Of a stretch of 64,000 bases of DNA, positions 8,579 to 16,371 are shown piece after piece. Position numbers and translations under genes: made by a program. A model generated the notes under the pieces. That model did not search any database. It was not told the DNA's origin and saw only the letters and a program-made list of their open reading frames with translations. Each line of letters starts with the position of its first letter. Within the stretch, counting starts at the first letter, position 1. The DNA comes from Oscillospiraceae bacterium (lineage in GTDB: Bacteria > Bacillota > Clostridia > Oscillospirales > Oscillospiraceae), in assembly GCA_902795345.1 (NCBI GenBank), contig CADBKO010000009.1, positions 1 to 64,000 of the forward strand. The letters are read 5' to 3'.

Positions 8579-10414
8579 TTATGAAACTTTCAGGAGTACA
8601 ATGTAAGGCGATTCATTATTTCGTTGCGTGATTATCTGGTACACATCTCCTGAAGACACAGAGGTGATATTATAAACATTTGATGTGCGAGTAACAGGCG
8701 AACCGTTGACATAAAGATAAGTGTCACTGGACGTCAGTTTGATTGTCATTCCCGAAGAATAAGGAATGGTAATGGTGCTGAGATTCGGAGTATTGGAACC
8801 GGGAGTAAAAGGATCTCCTTGAGCATCAACGTACGTCGTACTACCTACTTTTACTGTCAAGTTACTACTAATCGAATTACTGCCGGTATCCGTAGCTCGA
8901 TACACCCCGGTGATTTCAGTAGAGTTTTCACCGAAAGGCGGGGTGATAACCTGCAGCCCCGTATACACCCGGACATAGCGGATAGCGCTCAGGTAATGGG
9001 GCTTACCCGCATCCGGATTCGCAGTCGCGTTCCCATCGCTGTCATAAGTATACATGGGTTCCACGGCCCAGGAGATATCGATGGGGTCGCCGCCGCTGGT
9101 GGTGGATCTGTCAGGGTCATAGGGATTGACCTGCGAGTGGGAATAAGATCCATTCGCGTGGACGTCCGCATAACCGAAAAGGTAGTCGGAGGCGGTGATC
9201 GACACCGAGCCCGACGACGTTGCTCTCGGGATCAGGTGGACGCCGCGCAGCGTTACGGTAGAAGGCGTAGTACCGGAGGTGGGGGTATAGGCCGTACCGA
9301 AATACTTGCTCGTAGCCAGATTCGCAAGCGCTTTGCCCCGCATATCCTCCGGAGTATTGCTCGTCGTGCGGTTCACGAAATAGTTGTTATACAGCGGGAA
9401 CCAGCTGTGACGGTGGAATGTATTATAGGTGACAGTGCCGTTGCCGGTTGTGGCCGTCGAGTTGGGACGCAGCATGGCGGTGTAGTTATAAGTCGTGTTG
9501 GAAGGATAGTGTCCGGCAGAGCCGGCGGCAAGGGCATCGTCCGAGTAGTCAGGATTGGTATAAACGGCAGAATAGTACCATTCGCTGCCCGGTGTGGTGC
9601 CATTTGCGTCGGTCGTCGACGTTTGATAGTACAAGCTGCCCGCAATGTCGTACCAGTTGGTGCCGTCCAAAGAGACCTGGACGCAGCCCGGCTCCGGCGT
9701 GGTGCCAGTCATATTCCCGTAGAGGATGAAGTCGATGCCATATTTGTTTCCGGGGTCGTTATAGATACCGCCATCCACGACACCGTTCGTCTTATGGGGG
9801 ACGCCGAAATCAAGGATGACATAGCCACCGAAAGCACCCAGGGAGACGCCGGTGGAAGAATTGCCATCGACCATGGCCTTGAGTGTACCGTTGTTGGCAG
9901 AGGTGAAAGCATCGCCCCAACCGCCGGTGGTGACGCCTTCATTGGTGAACTGGCCGGGCGCGGGCAGATAACCCCAGATACCGCTGCCGGAGGAACTGCT
10001 TCCGGCAGGCGCCGGGCAGAGGATCGTGCAGCTGGCATTGCCCTTGGTCACCGTGATCGTGCAGCTGATGTTGCTAAGATTTACGACGCCATAGCCGCCG
10101 TCAGCGTCATAGAACTCAAAGTATGCGTTGGTATCGCTGAGGGACACGGTGACGCCCGTCGCATCGCTGAAGATCAGGGAAAAGCTCTGGGGGAAGTAGC
10201 CGCTCACCGTGCTGCTGAGCGCATAGGTTGTGGTGCCGCCGGTGGCTGCGCCGATCTCCAGCTTTTCAACAGCCTTGGAAACAGAGATGCGGAGCCCCGT
10301 GGAGGTGTCGTCCACATAGGAGTAGGTGTCATCAAGTGCGAAGGTCGGAAGGACCATCACAGACAACATTAGGACTAGTGCTAACACTACGGACAGGATT
10401 TTGCGCGTTTTCAT
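8579..10414 (-). CDS. Secreted beta-rich cell-surface protein of unknown function
   Basis: The 611-residue product starts at an ATG preceded by AAAGGAGAGACAACT and opens with a typical Sec signal peptide (MKTRKILSVVLALVLMLSVM, then LPTFALDD). The mature part is rich in Thr, Ser, Gly, Asn and Tyr. A central module (about 165-270) has the pattern GGYVILDFG, YGIDFILYGN and VQVSLDGTNWYDIAG, which resembles discoidin/carbohydrate-binding-like modules of bacterial surface proteins. The C-terminus has a small beta domain (ITIPYSSGMTIKLTSSDTY). There is no LPXTG motif, S-layer homology domain or transmembrane anchor, so it is either released or held by other means. It is the first gene of the minus-strand surface cluster. 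Function is not recognised; ligand binding at the cell surface is inference. Confidence 0.8.
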   Translation of the reverse strand: MKTRKILSVVLALVLMLSVMVLPTFALDDTYSYVDDTSTGLRISVSKAVEKLEIGAATGGTTTYALSSTVSGYFPQSFSLIFSDATGVTVSLSDTNAYFEFYDADGGYGVVNLSNISCTITVTKGNASCTILCPAPAGSSSSGSGIWGYLPAPGQFTNEGVTTGGWGDAFTSANNGTLKAMVDGNSSTGVSLGAFGGYVILDFGVPHKTNGVVDGGIYNDPGNKYGIDFILYGNMTGTTPEPGCVQVSLDGTNWYDIAGSLYYQTSTTDANGTTPGSEWYYSAVYTNPDYSDDALAAGSAGHYPSNTTYNYTAMLRPNSTATTGNGTVTYNTFHRHSWFPLYNNYFVNRTTSNTPEDMRGKALANLATSKYFGTAYTPTSGTTPSTVTLRGVHLIPRATSSGSVSITASDYLFGYADVHANGSYSHSQVNPYDPDRSTTSGGDPIDISWAVEPMYTYDSDGNATANPDAGKPHYLSAIRYVRVYTGLQVITPPFGENSTEITGVYRATDTGSNSISSNLTVKVGSTTYVDAQGDPFTPGSNTPNLSTITIPYSSGMTIKLTSSDTYLYVNGSPVTRTSNVYNITSVSSGDVYQIITQRNNESPYIVLLKVS

Positions 10415-10893
10415 AGTTGTCTCTCCTTTTCTTAAGGTTTGTGTGTTTGCCTCTTGGGATTCGCCGCAGTTCGGCAGGGCTGCGGTATAGCAAGGAGCCG
10501 ATATGCATCCCGTCGGTTCCCTGAACTCGACAACGCAATAGCCGCACAGATGATCAACAACATGTCATAAATATGGAACGATCCCTTTCTTTCCGTTTTT
10601 GCGTAAACGCACGGTCGGATCGCTCGATTCTTTTGCCGCTTACGTATCGGTCCTGACTGTCCCGCAAGCAATGTTTCCGGCGTAGGACCAAATCCGTACT
10701 GGCGCCGATCACGACAGCTAAGCTCGTCAAATTTAACAGGGGCCGAATGGACGCATACGCCCTGCTATGAAAAGGATGGGCAGCGGCGCATCGCTCAAGC
10801 TCGCAAATGCCTTGCATTTTGCCGCATTGCCGGAGCCGAGCTTCGCCGCCTGCCCGAACCTGTTTCGTACAACAAAAAAGGATACGCCTTGCC
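10415..10893. other. Long intergenic region, no gene supported
   Basis: About 480 bases upstream of the secreted-protein gene. The reading frames here have no ribosome sites, no recognisable domains and unbalanced composition, so I call none of them. The part near 10420-10560 should hold the leader of the secreted-protein mRNA. Its only clear elements are the ribosome site near 10420 and a short GC-rich inverted stretch around 10465-10490. An inverted repeat GGATACGC/GCGTATCC (10880-10887 and 10902-10909) straddles the -35 box of the plus-strand promoter at 10894. Confidence 0.5.
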
Positions 10894-10921
10894 TTGACAA
10901 AGCGTATCCGGGTGCTATAAT
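10894..10921 (+). promoter_or_regulatory. Consensus sigma-70 promoter for an antisense RNA
   Basis: Perfect TTGACA (10894-10899), a 16-base spacer, and perfect TATAAT (10916-10921). No plus-strand protein gene follows. Instead, transcription from about 10928 runs toward and over the 3' end of the small minus-strand toxin-like gene at 11008-11103. An inverted repeat (GGATACGC/GCGTATCC) brackets the -35 box and could be an operator. Confidence 0.75.
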
Positions 10922-10927
10922 GAAGAT

Positions 10928-11012
10928 ACAAAAGGGCGCTGTTGATTTGACGGTCAGCCCTATAGAACGGAAAACAGAATGTTAGCCGCTCGGTGGCAGC
11001 CGGGCGGCTAAC
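10928..11012 (+). ncRNA. Predicted antisense antitoxin RNA (3' end uncertain)
   Basis: The start is inferred from the promoter at 10894-10921. The RNA would cross the terminator hairpin of the small hydrophobic peptide gene (10981-11012) and so be complementary to the 3' end of that mRNA. This is the convergent, 3'-overlapping arrangement of Bacillus txpA/RatA and bsr/SR type I toxin-antitoxin pairs (established knowledge). The plus strand has no U-run after the hairpin, so the RNA may run further, possibly to the palindrome at 11237-11258. Confidence 0.5.
10981..11012 (-). terminator. Terminator of the small toxin-like gene
   Basis: GTTAGCCGC (10981-10989) pairs perfectly with GCGGCTAAC (11004-11012). 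On the minus strand the hairpin is followed by the T-rich ATTCTGTTTTCC. The TAG stop of the small peptide lies inside the hairpin's first arm. Confidence 0.75.
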
Positions 11013-11103
11013 GCGCTTCTGGGGATATGTACATCAAGATCAAAAAGATCAAGATGAAGCATACCAGGAAGCGAAGGGCTTTCGCCCCACGACCTTTTCC
11101 CAT
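11008..11103 (-). CDS. 31-residue hydrophobic membrane peptide, probable type I toxin
   Basis: Short ATG-to-TAG frame of 31 codons. The peptide has a basic N-terminus (MGKGRGAKALR), then one transmembrane stretch (FLVCFILIFLILMYI), then a short polar tail (SPEAR). This is the usual shape of pore-forming type I toxins (Fst/TxpA/Ldr-like in form, not in direct sequence match). Support for a real gene: an excellent ribosome site (AAGGGAGGTGAGGCTT before the ATG), a perfect promoter (11203-11231) about 100 bases upstream, a structured leader with CG-rich hairpins, a terminator beginning at the stop codon, and an opposing perfect promoter for an antisense RNA. Toxicity is inferred from this layout. 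A leader peptide is the main alternative, but no downstream gene fits it. Confidence 0.65.
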   Translation of the reverse strand: MGKGRGAKALRFLVCFILIFLILMYISPEAR

Positions 11104-11202
11104 AAGCCTCACCTCCCTTCGCAGGGAAGTGGCTAACCGCCATATACAACAGCGCACACTTTCGCCGGGTTACCCCGGTAACCTCTTTCGAGGTCTGCCC
11201 GC

Positions 11203-11231
11203 ATTATAGGCTTTGCGCCGCGTTTTGTCAA
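11203..11231 (-). promoter_or_regulatory. Consensus promoter of the toxin-like gene
   Basis: On the minus strand: TTGACA (plus positions 11226-11231), 17-base spacer, TATAAT (plus positions 11203-11208). The predicted transcript has a leader of about 95 bases with two stable hairpins (one around ACCTCGAAAGAGGT, one around CCGGGGTAACCCGG) before the ribosome site. Such a structured leader is common in type I toxin mRNAs. Confidence 0.8.
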
Positions 11232-11236
11232 TTCTT

Positions 11237-11258
11237 CGCCCATCTATATAGATGGGCG
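11237..11258. repeat. Perfect 22-bp palindrome next to the toxin promoter
   Basis: CGCCCATCTATATAGATGGGCG reads the same on both strands. It lies five bases upstream of the -35 box of the toxin promoter, so it could be an operator. On the plus strand it is followed by CTTTGTT and could also end the antisense RNA. Confidence 0.5.
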
Positions 11259-11743
11259 CTTTGTTATTCATTCACAACGGCAACCGATACCCGTTCCAAC
11301 GCTCCCGCCCGCCGCGACGAAGACCGCGTTATCCGTCCCTTGGTATGCTGTCGTCAATGCAGGCTGTTTTCACCCGCTCTGCCCGATCACGGCATACTTC
11401 CCCAGGGCAATATCATCTTTCGGTGCCGGTATTCAATTGTCGGCGTCGATTCGCCATATAGAACGGGCAGCGCCCGCGAACAATCGTCCTTATAGGGTTT
11501 GTTGCTCGACTGCGATGCTCCCCCTCATGATCCGGGCTGCGATCCAGGCAGCCCGAATCACGAAGAACAGAAGTCGGGGTATAACTTCCCTCCCCGTCCT
11601 GGGGGCGGCCGCCACCCAGGACGAAGCTCGTGGGAGAGAAGCGTATTTCAACGGGCGCAGCGCACCCGATGAAAGCATAGGATCATCTGCCGCAAACGGG
11701 AATTTTATTGGTCCTGCGGCGCTTTCTGTGCCGCTGTCATTAT
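11259..11743. other. Intergenic region with hairpins, no gene supported
   Basis: About 485 bases downstream of the 11744-12199 gene. The candidate frames are short, have no ribosome sites and resemble nothing I know. Two stable inverted repeats are visible: TCCGGGCTGC/GCAGCCCGA (about 11541-11566) and GTCCTGGG/CCCAGGAC around a GC-rich centre (about 11597-11622). Neither has a T-run. This may be remnant sequence. Confidence 0.4.
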
Positions 11744-12199
11744 TTACCGTTCACCCTTTTCCCTGGCTGCCTGTAAGCGGTTCTTCTCCTTGTCCCTGGC
11801 GATCTTCTCCAGTTTCTTCGCCGCCTTCAGCTCACGACGCTCCCGGAGAAAATCCTCCTCCGTCTGCTCTTTGATGCGCTTATATGCGGCTATTCCCTTC
11901 TTTTGGCTCACTGGTGTATAGCCAAGGCTCAGTGCCAGCGCGCTCCAATCTCCCAAGCGCCTCATGAGGTATCTGCCCCCAGGAAGCTCAAGCGGATCCG
12001 GCATCCGGCCAAGCTGCCTGGCCTTTTGGAGAACATATTTCGTCAGATCCTCTCTTGAGTCCCCGCCATGTGCCAGGATGAAGTCACGCTCCTCGCGTTC
12101 CTGCTGCGCCGCGAGCCGCTTGCACACCTGCCGATCACGCCAATTATCTATGTCCATATTGCGGGCGTAATTCAGATTCTGCTTCTTTTTTGCTGACAT
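11744..12199 (-). CDS. Small basic protein with homing-endonuclease-associated-repeat-like segment
   Basis: I start at the ATG at 12197-12199 (MSAKKKQNLNYARN) because GTGGAGG lies eight bases upstream; the frame stays open further up without start support. The 151-residue product is highly charged, with coiled-coil-like ends. A middle segment (about 55-100) reads LTKYVLQKARQLGRMPDP, then LMRRLGDWSALALSLGY. This matches the pattern of the short DNA-binding repeat found beside HNH homing endonucleases (LGRxPxxxE...RRFGSWxxALxxAG). No nuclease motif is present. It follows a cobalamin riboswitch and terminator (12232-12530), so it would be expressed only when cobalamin is low if the riboswitch is functional. 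A DNA-binding role is inference. Confidence 0.6.
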   Translation of the reverse strand: MSAKKKQNLNYARNMDIDNWRDRQVCKRLAAQQEREERDFILAHGGDSREDLTKYVLQKARQLGRMPDPLELPGGRYLMRRLGDWSALALSLGYTPVSQKKGIAAYKRIKEQTEEDFLRERRELKAAKKLEKIARDKEKNRLQAAREKGER

Positions 12200-12231
12200 A
12201 ACGATGACCTCCACTGCGCAAACAGATTGGG

Positions 12232-12277
12232 GCAAAGACAAAGGGACCGCATTGGCACAATAACGCCAATGCGGCCC
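12232..12277 (-). terminator. Rho-independent terminator downstream of the cobalamin riboswitch
   Basis: On the minus strand GGGCCGCATTGGC pairs with GCCAATGCGGTCCC, followed by TTTGTCTTTG. It sits between the riboswitch (12340-12530) and the ATG at 12199, the place expected for the expression platform of a transcription-attenuating cobalamin riboswitch. Confidence 0.75.
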
Positions 12278-12339
12278 GCATTTTCCGCACCCCTTCTGCC
12301 TCGCCATCCCCTCCAGAGAGGACAGCTACAGCAGCTCAG

Positions 12340-12530
12340 ATCATCGTCGGTCTTCTGACTTGTACGTTTGGGCGCTATTTGCGCCTGCGGATATTGCTCA
12401 GCCTTCTCAGGTTTCCCCAATGACCGGATCGCTCCACGAGCAACACCCTCCCGCACTTACAGCTACGGGGGTCGTATTCCGGACTCTAACCGGATTTCCT
12501 AATTGCCGCGCCTGTTCCCATGAGACAGTC
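12340..12530 (-). promoter_or_regulatory. Cobalamin riboswitch (second copy)
   Basis: On the minus strand the core elements come in order: GGAAATCCGGTTAGAGTCCGG; CCCCGTAGCTGTAAGTGCGG; a GTCATTGGGGAAACC core close to the GCCACTG...GGGAAGG consensus; and the B12-box-like AAGTCAGAAGACC near the 3' end (plus 12345-12360). A strong terminator follows (12232-12277). The family call is firm in pattern. Which gene it controls is less sure: the next gene is the small 11744-12199 protein, which has no known link to cobalamin. Confidence 0.8.
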
Positions 12531-12572
12531 TTCAACGGGCAACACGATGATTCTATTCAATTTTTGCCTGTT

Positions 12573-13439
12573 CTATGTTTTCCGCTGCTCCTCCAGCAGC
12601 TCTTCCCGCGGAACAACGGGAACACAAACCGAGTTTTCGCCGTCTAAGTAATACTCATAAGGAATCCGCGTATCGTCCACTTCATAGTCTGAGGCAGGTA
12701 TCCATTGCTTCAGTGCATAAAACCAGGTGACCTGAACATTCTCACAGAGGACGGTGGAATCCGCTGGATTCTTCGGCTTCGGCACGGGGAATACTGCGAA
12801 CTGCCCTCCGGGCACATAAAAGGTGTCCAAGCCCTCCGGGATGAATCGGACCTCCTTGACTCCGGGACCGAAGATATAATAATGGGTATCGTTCTTTACC
12901 ATCCAGGTGCCGACCATATCGGCTCCGCCGCCGATCCGCGCCCAATCCCGCGGTGAAACCTGTGGGAAATCCTGGGTAATGTAATATGCGCCGCTGTCTT
13001 CCCAATCGATAAGCTCCGTTCCCTTGAAAATGTACCCGACGATATTGAATTCTGGTCGGCCCATGATCCTGGGTTCTTTCATCAGCTCCATTCCCCTGGT
13101 CTTTTTGAACTGCCAGGGACTGATCCCGTAGTATTCCGTAAAAGAATCCACGAAGTGGGTCTTCGAACGGAAGAAGCTGGATTCCATCGCGTCGTTCACG
13201 GTTTTTCCATGAAGCAGGGCGCGTGCAGCCAAGTGCACCTTTCGCAAACGGATATACTCAGCAACGGAGTATCCGCCGATATTATTGAAATATCGCCACA
13301 GATTCCGGCTGGGCACGTCGTATCGCTCGGCCAAGGATTCCAGCGTGATATTCTCGCCCAGGTGAGTTTCTATGTATCTTTTGCAGGCTTTTACAATGGC
13401 TTTTTGTGCGGCCTTGCTCTTCCTGGTCGTCCCTTCCAT
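12573..13439 (-). CDS. AraC-family transcriptional regulator with GyrI-like effector domain
   Basis: The 288-residue protein has an N-terminal AraC-type DNA-binding domain with two helix-turn-helix units (about 12-115: ITLESLAERYDVPSRNLWRY, then FRSKTHFVDSFTEYYGISPW). A C-terminal GyrI-like/effector-binding domain follows (about 120-285, from RIMGRPEFNIVGYIFKG to IPYEYYLDG). This is the order of the Rob/SoxS-like regulators that sense small amphipathic or drug-like ligands (known). The ATG lies shortly after a TATAAT-like box near 13465-13472. A cobalamin riboswitch and its terminator lie 245-575 bases upstream on the same strand, so it may be regulated twice. The DNA target and ligand cannot be seen from the sequence. 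Confidence 0.9.
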   Translation of the reverse strand: MEGTTRKSKAAQKAIVKACKRYIETHLGENITLESLAERYDVPSRNLWRYFNNIGGYSVAEYIRLRKVHLAARALLHGKTVNDAMESSFFRSKTHFVDSFTEYYGISPWQFKKTRGMELMKEPRIMGRPEFNIVGYIFKGTELIDWEDSGAYYITQDFPQVSPRDWARIGGGADMVGTWMVKNDTHYYIFGPGVKEVRFIPEGLDTFYVPGGQFAVFPVPKPKNPADSTVLCENVQVTWFYALKQWIPASDYEVDDTRIPYEYYLDGENSVCVPVVPREELLEEQRKT

Positions 13440-13684
13440 AGATGATTCCCCAATCGTTGCTATATATTATAATGCACCATTTAAGAGTGAATTACAATAT
13501 GTATATGTTGTATATACTACACTTTTTACCGCCGCTATTTTGTTCCCGATTACGCCTATAATAAGTGCCCGAACTCGCCACTAACACGATTTCCTACCGT
13601 TACTCAGTTTCCAGATTTGTTTATTATTTGCAACAATTAACACTAATCATTACTCTATCTTGACGGATTCTCCGCAATTTGATG

Positions 13685-13742
13685 TAAAAATCAAACCGGG
13701 CTTGTCTCTTTGCATAAAGCAAAGCTACATGCCCGATTTTAT
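13685..13742 (-). terminator. Terminator following the first cobalamin riboswitch
   Basis: On the minus strand CGGGCATGT and AGCTTTGC pair with GCAAAG and ACAAGCCCG around a TTTAT loop, followed by a T-rich GATTTTTAC run. It is 55 bases after the riboswitch B12 box. The rest of the gap to the AraC gene (13440-13684) is AT-rich promoter-like DNA without a gene. Confidence 0.7.
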
Positions 13743-13797
13743 GTATAATTATGCGCAGGCAAACACCTGCACATTCCAAATCATATCAATCCACATT

Positions 13798-14015
13798 CGG
13801 GTGGTAAGTCTTCTGACTCGCATTATGGAGACTGACCATCTCCTGCGTCCGGTTCCTACCTTCCCAGGAAGCATCCCAGTGGCTGGCTTTCGCCCAGGCA
13901 AACCGCCTTCGGACCGGCCTCACGCTTACAGCGTCGGGCACGCGGGGCTTTTCACCCCATTCCGTCTACGCCCGGCCCTGACCGATGGCCTTTGCGGACC
14001 GGGCGACCTTTCCCT
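13798..14015 (-). promoter_or_regulatory. Cobalamin riboswitch (first copy)
   Basis: The minus strand shows the full family pattern: GGGAAAGGTCGCCCGGTCC at the 5' end; GGGGTGAAAAGCCCCGCG; CCCGACGCTGTAAGCGTGAGG; the AGCCACTGGGA...CTGGGAAGG core; and GAGTCAGAAGACTTACC (B12 box, plus 13802-13819). It is closer to consensus than the second copy. A terminator follows at 13685-13742, and the next gene is the AraC regulator at 12573-13439. The stretch from 14016 to 14310 shows no gene. Confidence 0.88.
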
Positions 14016-14310
14016 AATGTGTTGTATTCAGTTTTCGTTTCTGATGCGGCCTCTATTATCTTCATTGCGCGGGATAAGAGGAAAGGGACAAAGAGTGCAA
14101 AAACTCTTTTGGAATCCGCAGGAACAAAGCCCTATCTCAGTACTCCATGAATAATCGCACACGAAAGAGGAATCATAGAGAGAGAACAAGCTATGAAAGG
14201 GATCGTTCCCATCCGAAAGCATCCAGCTTTGGGCTCAGTTCCGCGTCGATTAGCGTATCCCATGGGTTTCCGGTGTTTTTATTGACGATACTTTTGACGG
14301 CGCAAATCCA

Positions 14311-15432
14311 TTACATTGCCTTCGGAAGCATCGCAACAGCTTCGACGACTTCCCGTTTATGGAGCATCGAAGGGTGAACATACAACTGCAGGGTGATTTT
14401 GACGTCTTGATGTCCAAGCAGCTCGGACAGCGTTTTGGCGTCATATCCGTGTTCAATACATCTTGTGGCAAACGTATGTCGAAGGGAATGAAAACGCATA
14501 CTTCTCATGCCGTGGTCTTTCAGATACCGCTTGAACTTCTCCCGGAGGGTACGAGGTTCCTGCGGTATGGTTTTACTTCCGGTTAGGATAAATGCATCAG
14601 GTGAGTGAGTGGTTTTCAGTTTAAGGAGCAGGGAAACCAATTCACCGGGGATCGGGATATCCCGTGAAGCACTTTCCGTTTTCGGGGTCTGAACTGTCAA
14701 ACGTGTATGGGTTCCACTTCTGATTCGAATCGCTGTGCGGTTGACATGCAGCAGCTTCTCTGTGAAATTGATATCCGACCACTTCAAACCGCAGACCTCG
14801 CCAAGACGCAATCCGAGATTCAGCGCCAGCAGGTACGCTAAACCGTAGATATCGGGATCTGCCATGATACTGTGCGTCAAAACCTCATATTCGGCTTCTC
14901 CGAGGGTATCCACTCGCTTTTGTCTTGCCACGGGAGCCTTTACATCGAATAGTTCTTCAATCACTGCGTTGTTCCTTCCAGCAAGACGGAGCGCAGAGCG
15001 CAGGACACATAAGATATCACTCACTGACTTTTCAGATAGGCCGCCTTGACCGTCAGAGCGTCCCTCCTTTTGCAGATTGCGAATGAAGTCAGACAGCATT
15101 TCCGCAGTAAGTCGGCTTATGCGGATGCTGCCAAGTCGCGGCAGGATATGACAGTTGATGAGCGTTTCATATCGTTGATATGAGGATTCCTTCACCATCG
15201 TGACGCGAGTGTTCAACCACGCATACATGACGTTCTTCACCGTAAGAGAACCGGAAGAAACAGGTTTGGTTTTGTCCCCTTTTCGCTTTTCCAGCAATGT
15301 TTTGACCTCACGATAGCTTTTGCCGTATATCGACGTGTACTTTGCGCTTCCATCTGGTTTCCTGCCGGAGATATATCTTCCTTCCCAACGGCCATCTTTC
15401 CGCTTGTAAATGTTTTCGCCTCTTTTAGACAT
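14311..15432 (-). CDS. int: Tyrosine recombinase / integrase of a mobile element
   Basis: The 373-residue protein has the three-part layout of Tn916/phage-type integrases: an N-terminal arm-binding domain (about 5-60, GENIYKRKDGRWEGRYISGR), a core-binding SAM-like domain (about 65-165), and the catalytic domain (about 175-370). The catalytic residues are all visible: R209 in LGLRLGEVCGL, H315 and R318 in FHSLRHTFATR, H341 in LLGHQD, and Tyr351 in LQLYVHPS. It therefore looks active. It should move the element that brings the genes to its right (sigma factor, defence genes, relaxase). It reads away from them, and no excisionase is obvious beside it. No tRNA or clear att repeat was found nearby, so the element's ends are uncertain. 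Confidence 0.95.
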   Translation of the reverse strand: MSKRGENIYKRKDGRWEGRYISGRKPDGSAKYTSIYGKSYREVKTLLEKRKGDKTKPVSSGSLTVKNVMYAWLNTRVTMVKESSYQRYETLINCHILPRLGSIRISRLTAEMLSDFIRNLQKEGRSDGQGGLSEKSVSDILCVLRSALRLAGRNNAVIEELFDVKAPVARQKRVDTLGEAEYEVLTHSIMADPDIYGLAYLLALNLGLRLGEVCGLKWSDINFTEKLLHVNRTAIRIRSGTHTRLTVQTPKTESASRDIPIPGELVSLLLKLKTTHSPDAFILTGSKTIPQEPRTLREKFKRYLKDHGMRSMRFHSLRHTFATRCIEHGYDAKTLSELLGHQDVKITLQLYVHPSMLHKREVVEAVAMLPKAM

Positions 15433-15595
15433 GACAGCTCAACCTCCTTGCCGTGACCACGATTCTGACGCCTGATCGGTGTGAATCATTCGTCGAACCA
15501 TGATTTGTTGTCGAATAAGGGGAAATTCAAAGCATAAGTGTTGAGAAAAAGCGACATAGTTCCCGCTGTTTCACCAAAGGTAGGAACAAAATCGG

Positions 15596-15623
15596 TTGAC
15601 ATTGCCCCTTGTTCTGTTATACT
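15596..15623 (+). promoter_or_regulatory. Promoter of the sigma factor operon
   Basis: TTGACA (15596-15601), 16-base spacer, TATACT (15618-15623). It lies about 145 bases upstream of the TTG start of the ECF sigma factor. The reading frame is open through the promoter, so a longer protein start here would be an artefact. Confidence 0.7.
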
Positions 15624-15769
15624 TAACTTGGCTTTTTGTTTCTCCTTGCGATTCCCAAAGCTGGATGCTTTCGGATGGCAGCTTGCTTGCCATCCTTGTG
15701 TTCCTGTGTAGATTTTTCCTCAAAGAGCCTTACCCGTATCGCAAAAAAGCCCCATGGGAGGTGTGCCGT

Positions 15770-16282
15770 TTGGAAAAACCTGAGAACCCTTCAGCTGCTG
15801 AACTCCGGCAGCTGGTGGACTCACTATACAGGGAACAGTTCAAGAAACTCGTCGAGAAAGCGCGGCGCAGCGGCTGCAGCCTGGATTATGCAGAGGATAT
15901 CGTTCAGGAGGTATTCCAGATCGCCGTGGAAAAGTCCGCGGACCTGTATGCTTCCGAAAACCGGATCGGCTGGCTGGTGAATACGCTGCGCAACCGAATA
16001 GGTCAGAACTTCCGTGCCATGCAGTACGCGCAGAGACTGAAAGCAGAAATGGAGAAGCTGCACAGTGACCGTTACGAGGATCACCTTGACCCAAAGGACA
16101 TATACCACGGGCTGGTCAGCGACGAGGACCTGGATATCCTCGTCCGGTTCTATGTCGAAGGCCGCCCCATACAGTCCATCGCCGATCACTATGGGATCAA
16201 ATATGAAACCTGTAAAAAGAGGCTCCAGCGCGCCAAAGCCCGCTTTTTCAGCAATTACAAAGATCTGATCGAGGGTATCTGA
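15770..16282 (+). CDS. ECF-type RNA polymerase sigma factor
   Basis: I choose the TTG at 15770 because GGGAGG lies seven bases upstream; the frame upstream overlaps the promoter at 15596-15623. The 170-residue product has sigma region 2 (about 15-75, LREQF-like start through LDYAEDIVQEVFQIAVE and NRIGWLVNTLRNRI) and region 4 (about 110-165, ILVRFYVEGRPIQSIADHYG, then YETCKKRLQRAKARF), a helix-turn-helix that would read the -35 box. It should direct RNA polymerase to an unknown regulon. It is followed 89 bases later by a single-pass DUF4367 membrane protein likely to act as its anti-sigma partner. The operon sits just inside the integrase end of the element. Confidence 0.85.
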   Translation: MEKPENPSAAELRQLVDSLYREQFKKLVEKARRSGCSLDYAEDIVQEVFQIAVEKSADLYASENRIGWLVNTLRNRIGQNFRAMQYAQRLKAEMEKLHSDRYEDHLDPKDIYHGLVSDEDLDILVRFYVEGRPIQSIADHYGIKYETCKKRLQRAKARFFSNYKDLIEGI

Positions 16283-16371
16283 GAATCTACATATCCCTGT
16301 AAATATTAGTTATGAACCGATGTCCCTTTTCGCCTTTCCCACGCAATGAATAAGGTGAAGGGGGTGATATT

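Noticed and set aside
10554..10931. Minus-strand frame of 125 codons in the intergenic region
   Set aside because: No ribosome site, no family resemblance, Arg/Cys-rich composition, and it overlaps the strong plus-strand promoter at 10894.
13440..15595. tRNA gene as the integrase attachment site
   Set aside because: I looked for a cloverleaf-like end next to the integrase and at the 30.4-kb border and found none on either strand.
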